From Paenibacillus cookii (GTDB lineage: Bacteria; Bacillota; Bacilli; Paenibacillales; Paenibacillaceae), in assembly GCF_018333375.1 (NCBI RefSeq), contig NZ_BORW01000001.1:62001-126000 (forward strand): a stretch of 64,000 nt of DNA, read 5' to 3'. Position numbers and translations under genes: made by a program. Positions 61,928 to 64,000 of the stretch are shown in pieces. Position 1 is the stretch's first letter. The number at the start of each line of letters is the position of its first letter. A model generated the notes under the pieces. It did not search any database. It had not been told where the DNA came from and saw only the letters and a list, made by a program, of their open reading frames with translations.

Positions 61928-62518
61928 GTGAATAAAGGACGGATTACCGTAATCACGGGCCCCATGTTTAGCGAAAAATCGGGTGAATTGATCCGCAGAT
62001 GCCAAAAACTCGTGCAATATGGACGGAAAAAGCTGGTTGCCTATAAGCCGGCGGAAGATCAGCGTTACGCCAAGGATGAAATCGTCAGCCGGATCGGCTA
62101 CCGTCTCCCGGCCATTTCCATTCCAAGGCATCTGACGGACGAGCTTCTTGCCCGAATTTATAAAGAAACGGCCGATGCGGATGTCGTCGCATTCGATGAA
62201 GTGCAATTTTTCAATAAACCGATATTGGGATTGGTCGAGGAACTCGCCTACCGCGGAAAACATGTCATCGTCGACGGCCTGAACATGGATTACAGGGGAA
62301 AAGAATTCGGTTATATCGGCGGCCTGCTCGCGATGGCGGATGACATCCAGCAGCTCACCGCATTTTGCGCCGTTTGCGGCAGCCCCGAGGCTGTTTTCAC
62401 CCAACGCATCGTCAACGGCAAGCCGGCGCCGCTCGGCTCGATCATTCTGATCGGCGATTCCGACGATTATGAGCCGCGCTGCCGGCATTGTTTCGTGCCT
62501 CCCCATAAAGTGCAGTGA
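61928..62518 (+). CDS. tdk: Thymidine kinase homologue with altered P-loop
   Basis: Type II thymidine kinase of 196 residues, which would phosphorylate thymidine for salvage. The P-loop, normally GPMFSGKSEEL, reads GPMFSEKSGEL: the glycine before Lys is Glu16 and the following Glu is Gly19, as though swapped. The catalytic Glu in FDEVQFF, YKPAEDQRY, and the zinc pairs CAVC and CRHC are kept. GTG start with AAAGGAG 7 bases upstream. It may be a diverged enzyme or a non-kinase relative; ATP binding is in doubt. Confidence 0.8.
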   Translation: MNKGRITVITGPMFSEKSGELIRRCQKLVQYGRKKLVAYKPAEDQRYAKDEIVSRIGYRLPAISIPRHLTDELLARIYKETADADVVAFDEVQFFNKPILGLVEELAYRGKHVIVDGLNMDYRGKEFGYIGGLLAMADDIQQLTAFCAVCGSPEAVFTQRIVNGKPAPLGSIILIGDSDDYEPRCRHCFVPPHKVQ

Positions 62519-62551
62519 TTTGATGCCAGGGGACTCTTCAAGAAAATGGCA

Positions 62552-62580
62552 TTGACAGCGGCAAACGAGAAGCGTAAACT
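62552..62580 (+). promoter_or_regulatory. Vegetative promoter for CuA lipoprotein
   Basis: TTGACA (62552-62557), 17-base spacer, TAAACT (62575-62580), about 54 bases before the start codon. Confidence 0.65.
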
Positions 62581-62633
62581 CGTCTTTTGTAAATGGTTAA
62601 ACAATCTTTAACCAAAAAGGGGAGGCCATAGAA

Positions 62634-63017
62634 ATGAAAAAGATCTTTTCTCTGATCGCCGTCGCAGCTCTTTCCGCCACGGTGTTAGCCGCATGCGGCA
62701 ATAACGATTCCAGCTCCGGCAACGCAAGCGATTCTTCTTCTTCCGCTAGCGGAGACGTGAAAGAAATTACCGTCAACGCCAAAAGCTTTGAATTTTCGCC
62801 AAACGAAATCAAAGTGAAAAAAGGCGAAAAAGTGAAACTCACGTTGAAAAACACCGACGGTGCGCATGGTTTGGAAATTCCAGACTATAACGTGAACCTG
62901 CAAAAGGACGGCTCCGTAGAATTTACGGCAGACAAAGCCGGCACGTTCGACTTCGATTGCTCCGTCATGTGCGGTGCGGGTCACAGCGATATGAAGGGCA
63001 AACTGATCGTTGAATAA
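62634..63017 (+). CDS. CuA-type cupredoxin lipoprotein
   Basis: 127-residue exported lipoprotein: signal peptide with lipobox VLAAC (Cys21), a serine-rich spacer to about 40, and a cupredoxin domain. H78, C109, C113, H117 and M120 (CSVMCGAGHSDM) form the binuclear copper site of cytochrome oxidase subunit II, without the oxidase parts. Possible roles are electron carrier or copper chaperone for oxidase assembly. GGGGAGG 8 bases before the ATG. Confidence 0.82.
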   Translation: MKKIFSLIAVAALSATVLAACGNNDSSSGNASDSSSSASGDVKEITVNAKSFEFSPNEIKVKKGEKVKLTLKNTDGAHGLEIPDYNVNLQKDGSVEFTADKAGTFDFDCSVMCGAGHSDMKGKLIVE

Positions 63018-63036
63018 TTGATTTCACAGAAAAAAA

Positions 63037-63054
63037 CCACCTTCTCAGGTGGTC
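63037..63054 (+). terminator. Hairpin of a terminator lacking its T-run
   Basis: ACCACCT / AGGTGGT stem, 19 bases after the lipoprotein stop, preceded by seven A residues. Where a T-run should follow, the IS-like end CAGATTGTCGAG begins, so insertion may have cut the tail off. Confidence 0.55.
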
Positions 63055-63129
63055 AGATTGTCGAGAAACCCACGTCTTGTAGACGTTGGGTTTCTCTTGT
63101 TTTCATTTGCAGTTGCTAAAAAAGAAGGG

Positions 63130-63903
63130 TTACCCCCTCTTTTCCAGGCGATCCAGGTGGATCGCCATCTTCTTCATGTTCTGCACGGCGGCCGTCATCA
63201 ACGCTTGTTCCGTAACGTTTGAGAGTCCGCGCAAACGGCAATAGCGAAACCCATGGAGCTCTTTGGCATCCGCGAAGCTTCGCTCAATCGTTTCTTTTCG
63301 TTTGCGGTACAACTGCTTGCCGTCTCGGCTTAGCCGGTTATTTCGCACCCAGTCTTTGCTGTCTTCCCAGACATGTCGGGTCAGTACCTTCCGGTGGTTC
63401 TGGGAATGAGTGCATTGCGCAAGCATCGGGCAGGTCTTGCAATGTTCCGGGTCTGACGCATACTGCCTGTAACCCTTCCGGTCGGTAGTCCGGTACGTCA
63501 GTTGGTGTTTTTCCGGGCAGATATAAGTGTTACTTTCAGCGTCGTAAGTAAACTTCCATTTGGCAAACAAACCTTGCTTCGGATGAAATCTCCGGTGTGC
63601 AATAACGGCAAAAATCTTTCGCTGCTGTAAACCTCGGCAAATGGGCGTAGTTAAATAACCGGAATCCAGGGCTACAGCTTCAACCTTGAATCCAAAACGT
63701 TCTCTTTGGCGGTCTAATCGCGACAAATACGGAACCGAATCGTGGACATTTCCTGGCGTGACATGGACATCGGTAATGAGATTGTATTTAAGATCCACCG
63801 TCCGGTGGTCGAGATAAAAGAACCCCTCTGGCTTACCGTCGCGAATCATATAGCCACTTTCAGGATCGGTGGTGCTCACTTTAATTTCTTTGGTTCCATT
63901 CAC
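63130..63903 (-). CDS. IS1182 family transposase, C-terminal part
   Basis: 257 residues from GTG, covering the catalytic part: STTDPESGYM (first Asp), EGFFYLDHRTVDLKYN, DVHVTPGNVHDS, VEAVALDSGY (second Asp), a cysteine cluster (CPEKHQ, CKTCPMLAQC) and RSFADAKELHGFRYCRLRG with the last Glu. The true start is upstream in the other frame; the N-terminal part is read as a separate frame ending at 63918. Joined by -1 slippage at 63924-63930, it would form one protein. Confidence 0.85.
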   Translation of the reverse strand: MNGTKEIKVSTTDPESGYMIRDGKPEGFFYLDHRTVDLKYNLITDVHVTPGNVHDSVPYLSRLDRQRERFGFKVEAVALDSGYLTTPICRGLQQRKIFAVIAHRRFHPKQGLFAKWKFTYDAESNTYICPEKHQLTYRTTDRKGYRQYASDPEHCKTCPMLAQCTHSQNHRKVLTRHVWEDSKDWVRNNRLSRDGKQLYRKRKETIERSFADAKELHGFRYCRLRGLSNVTEQALMTAAVQNMKKMAIHLDRLEKRG

Positions 63904-63917
63904 TTCCTCTCGTACTT

Positions 63918-64000
63918 TCAGGCCTTTTTTCCGTGCGCTTTGCGGTCCTCCGTCACAGCCTCATTGAGTTCGTCAATATAGTCCTTGGTGTTTTGCAGAA
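63918..64000 (-). CDS. IS1182 transposase N-terminal reading frame, partial
   Basis: Partial frame entering from the window edge, reading LQNTKDYIDELNEAVTEDRK then AHGKKA and stop. The charged helix and HGKK fit the end of the IS1182 N-terminal part. An A AAA AAG heptamer lies in frame just before the stop, a typical -1 slippery site. Confidence 0.65.
   Translation of the reverse strand, partial: LQNTKDYIDELNEAVTEDRKAHGKKA

Larger units (their letters stand above)
63055..64000 (-). mobile_element. IS1182-like insertion sequence, partial at window edge
   Basis: Holds a DDE transposase of IS1182 type. The end near 63055 is inferred from the change from the terminator hairpin to CAGATTGTCGAGAAACCCA and from an inverted repeat GAGAAACCCA / TGGGTTTCTC (63062-63096), which would sit at the transposase 3' side. 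The other end lies beyond the window, so terminal repeats and target duplication could not be compared. Confidence 0.75.

Noticed and set aside
1..64000. CRISPR arrays, tRNA genes, prophage or defence islands
   Set aside because: I looked for regular short repeats, cloverleaf segments and defence-type genes and saw none; apart from the IS at the end the content is core chromosome.

Overview
The window looks like a core chromosomal segment of an endospore-forming Firmicute, most probably Paenibacillus or a close relative. The evidence is the gene content and order: the yphF/gpsA/der/rpsA/cmk/ypfA/ypeB block, resABCDE, dacB-spmAB, scpAB, rib, spoIIA-sigF and spoVA. The DNA is moderately GC-rich, ribosome binding sites are strong GGAGG types, and GTG/TTG starts are frequent. 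Nearly all genes are on the minus strand. No tRNA, rRNA, CRISPR or prophage was seen. Family names come from recognising motifs and gene order by eye; no database search was run.

Layout. 0-13.8 kb: a spore/housekeeping block with two ferredoxins flanking a nucleotidyltransferase-like gene, spoVIF, gpsA-plsY (phospholipid entry), der, rpsA, plsC, cmk, a PilZ protein, ypeB, a very small zinc-ribbon gene, prsW and mecA. 13.8-19.2 kb: a polysaccharide deacetylase lipoprotein, a metallophosphoesterase/membrane protein/CPBP protease cluster, and serA behind a T-box leader. 19.2-29.5 kb: resE/D and resC/B/A (redox sensing and cytochrome c maturation), rluB, a minimal amidase-like protein, spmB/spmA/dacB (spore cortex) and ytfJ. 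29.5-38 kb: DUF2953, a cytoplasmic-looking GH16 enzyme, scpB/scpA and a complete riboflavin operon under an FMN riboswitch. 38-52 kb: ppiB, lysA, spoVAF/AB/AA, sigF-spoIIAB-spoIIAA-dacF, punA, xerD, yqzK, fur, spoIIM, an endonuclease Q-like gene, nudF and a small mciZ. 52-61 kb: a TPR-like protein, an M20 peptidase, prli42, lipB, and the branched-chain 2-oxoacid dehydrogenase genes lpdV-bkdAA-bkdAB-bkdB. 61-64 kb: small hypothetical genes, a thymidine kinase homologue with an altered P-loop, a CuA-type lipoprotein, and one end of an IS1182-like insertion sequence that runs off the window.

How the genes fit together. Many serve sporulation: the SpoIIA/SigF switch, SpoIIM engulfment, MciZ inhibition of FtsZ, DacB/DacF/SpmAB cortex work, SpoVA germination channel parts and YpeB. 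A second theme is membrane lipid supply: gpsA, plsY, plsC, lipB and the bkd complex, whose bkdAA leader carries a FapR-like operator. No clearly new multi-gene defence or biosynthetic system was found. The most interesting points are small: uncommon residues in the XerD, thymidine kinase and GpsA motifs, a FapR-like site before bkdAA, a likely -1 frameshift heptamer in the IS, several very small genes, a split spoVA locus, and the absence of sleB next to ypeB.
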